DNA of 5,667 bases from Alphaproteobacteria bacterium (GTDB lineage Bacteria > Pseudomonadota > Alphaproteobacteria > Micavibrionales > UBA2020): assembly GCA_029266795.1 (NCBI GenBank), contig JAQSWE010000183.1, positions 1 to 5,667 of the forward strand. Direction: 5' to 3'. Shown here in pieces: positions 5,348 through 5,667 of the stretch. Below the pieces are notes generated by a model. It saw only the letters and a list, made by a program, of their open reading frames with translations. It did not search any database and was not told the origin of the DNA. Made by a program: the position numbers and the translations under genes. Positions within the stretch are counted from its first letter, which is position 1; every line of letters starts with the position of its first letter.

Positions 5348-5667
5348 CTACGCGGCGCGGCGGGAAAGGCGTGCGACGCCGTCGGCCAGCTTCGCCGCAG
5401 CATAAACCATCTCCTCGGGCGTCGAGTGGCGGCCCACTGTCAGGCGCAGGCTGCAATCGACGTCGCTATCTGACAAGCCGATGGCCTTCAACACCGGCGA
5501 GGGCTTGCGGTTGGCGGTGGAACAGGCTGCGCCCGTCGACATGCAGAGGTCATCCGCCAGTTCCAGCATGATGTCCTGCGCCGAAATGTTGGGCAGCCGG
5601 ATGTTCAGCAGACCCGGCAGGTGGGGCGCGCCAGCGTTGAGCTTCATTGCAGGGATCGCCTTTTGCA
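5348..5667 (-). CDS. Cysteine desulfurase (NifS/IscS family), C-terminal part
   Basis: Only the last 105 or so codons are present; the frame is open to the right edge, so the Met at 5647 is internal and not the start. These PLP enzymes take sulfur from L-cysteine as a persulfide on a catalytic Cys and pass it to Fe-S cluster or tRNA thiolation pathways. Seen: NAGAPHLPGLLNIRLP, the family's conserved N-x-x-x-P-x-x-x-G-x-L-N-(I/V) segment; the active-site loop STGAACSTANRKPSPVL with the persulfide Cys encoded at 5524-5522; and SLRLTVGRHSTPEE, matching the conserved S-(I/L)-R-x-(S/T)-x-G-R segment. The short loop after the Cys fits group I (IscS/NifS-like) better than SufS. The gene ends in TAG at 5350-5348 and is followed by a 102-bp gap, so it looks like a separate unit from the polyamine-type cluster. 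Choice among iscS, nifS or a tRNA-sulfur enzyme is not possible from this part. Confidence 0.92.
   Translation of the reverse strand, partial: QKAIPAMKLNAGAPHLPGLLNIRLPNISAQDIMLELADDLCMSTGAACSTANRKPSPVLKAIGLSDSDVDCSLRLTVGRHSTPEEMVYAAAKLADGVARLSRRAA

Noticed and set aside
5348..5647. A complete 99-residue protein starting at the Met at 5647
   Set aside because: The frame stays open to the window edge and the upstream residues continue the cysteine desulfurase family pattern, so this is an internal Met of a longer gene.

Overview
The window carries one compact minus-strand gene cluster, plus the end of an unrelated gene beyond it. Base composition is moderately GC-rich, with a twin-arginine signal and a typical group-I cysteine desulfurase. 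This suggests a Gram-negative proteobacterium; an alphaproteobacterium is my best guess, but no rRNA or other marker fixes the taxon.

Reading in the direction of transcription (high to low coordinates): the C-terminal part of a NifS/IscS-type cysteine desulfurase (5667-5348); a 102-bp intergenic leader; an SPFH/Band-7 protein with a C-terminal SHOCT helix pair (5245-4256); a soluble zinc-ribbon DUF4178 protein with a TTG start (4246-3557); a second zinc-ribbon DUF4178 protein with two membrane segments and a predicted extracytoplasmic beta domain (3560-2241); a 46-residue small membrane or secreted peptide (2241-2101); a 73-residue DUF350 protein with two membrane segments (2090-1869); a seven-TM aminopropyltransferase of the spermidine synthase family (1862-348); and the N-terminus of a Tat-exported FAD-dependent amine-oxidase-type flavoprotein (346 to beyond the window edge).

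Every junction in the seven-gene cluster is between a 4-nt overlap and a 10-nt gap, so it is very likely one transcript with translational coupling. The promoter should lie in the 102-bp gap or further upstream. The parts point to a membrane-associated polyamine module: an SPFH scaffold, two DUF4178 partners, a DUF350 integral membrane protein, an enzyme that makes or transfers an aminopropyl group, and an exported flavoenzyme that may act on an amine. DUF350 is known from polyamine-linked loci such as E. coli yjfIJKLMC. The biochemical role of the whole set is inference.

The most interesting points are the complete clustering of SPFH, two DUF4178, DUF350, aminopropyltransferase and flavoenzyme genes with no S-adenosylmethionine decarboxylase in the window; the unannotatable 46-residue peptide held between two coupled genes; and the single in-frame TAG that separates the SPFH gene from a TTG-started DUF4178 gene with no visible ribosome binding site. 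Apart from the 102-bp leader there is no sizeable non-coding stretch, and I saw no RNA gene, CRISPR array, insertion sequence or convincing terminator.
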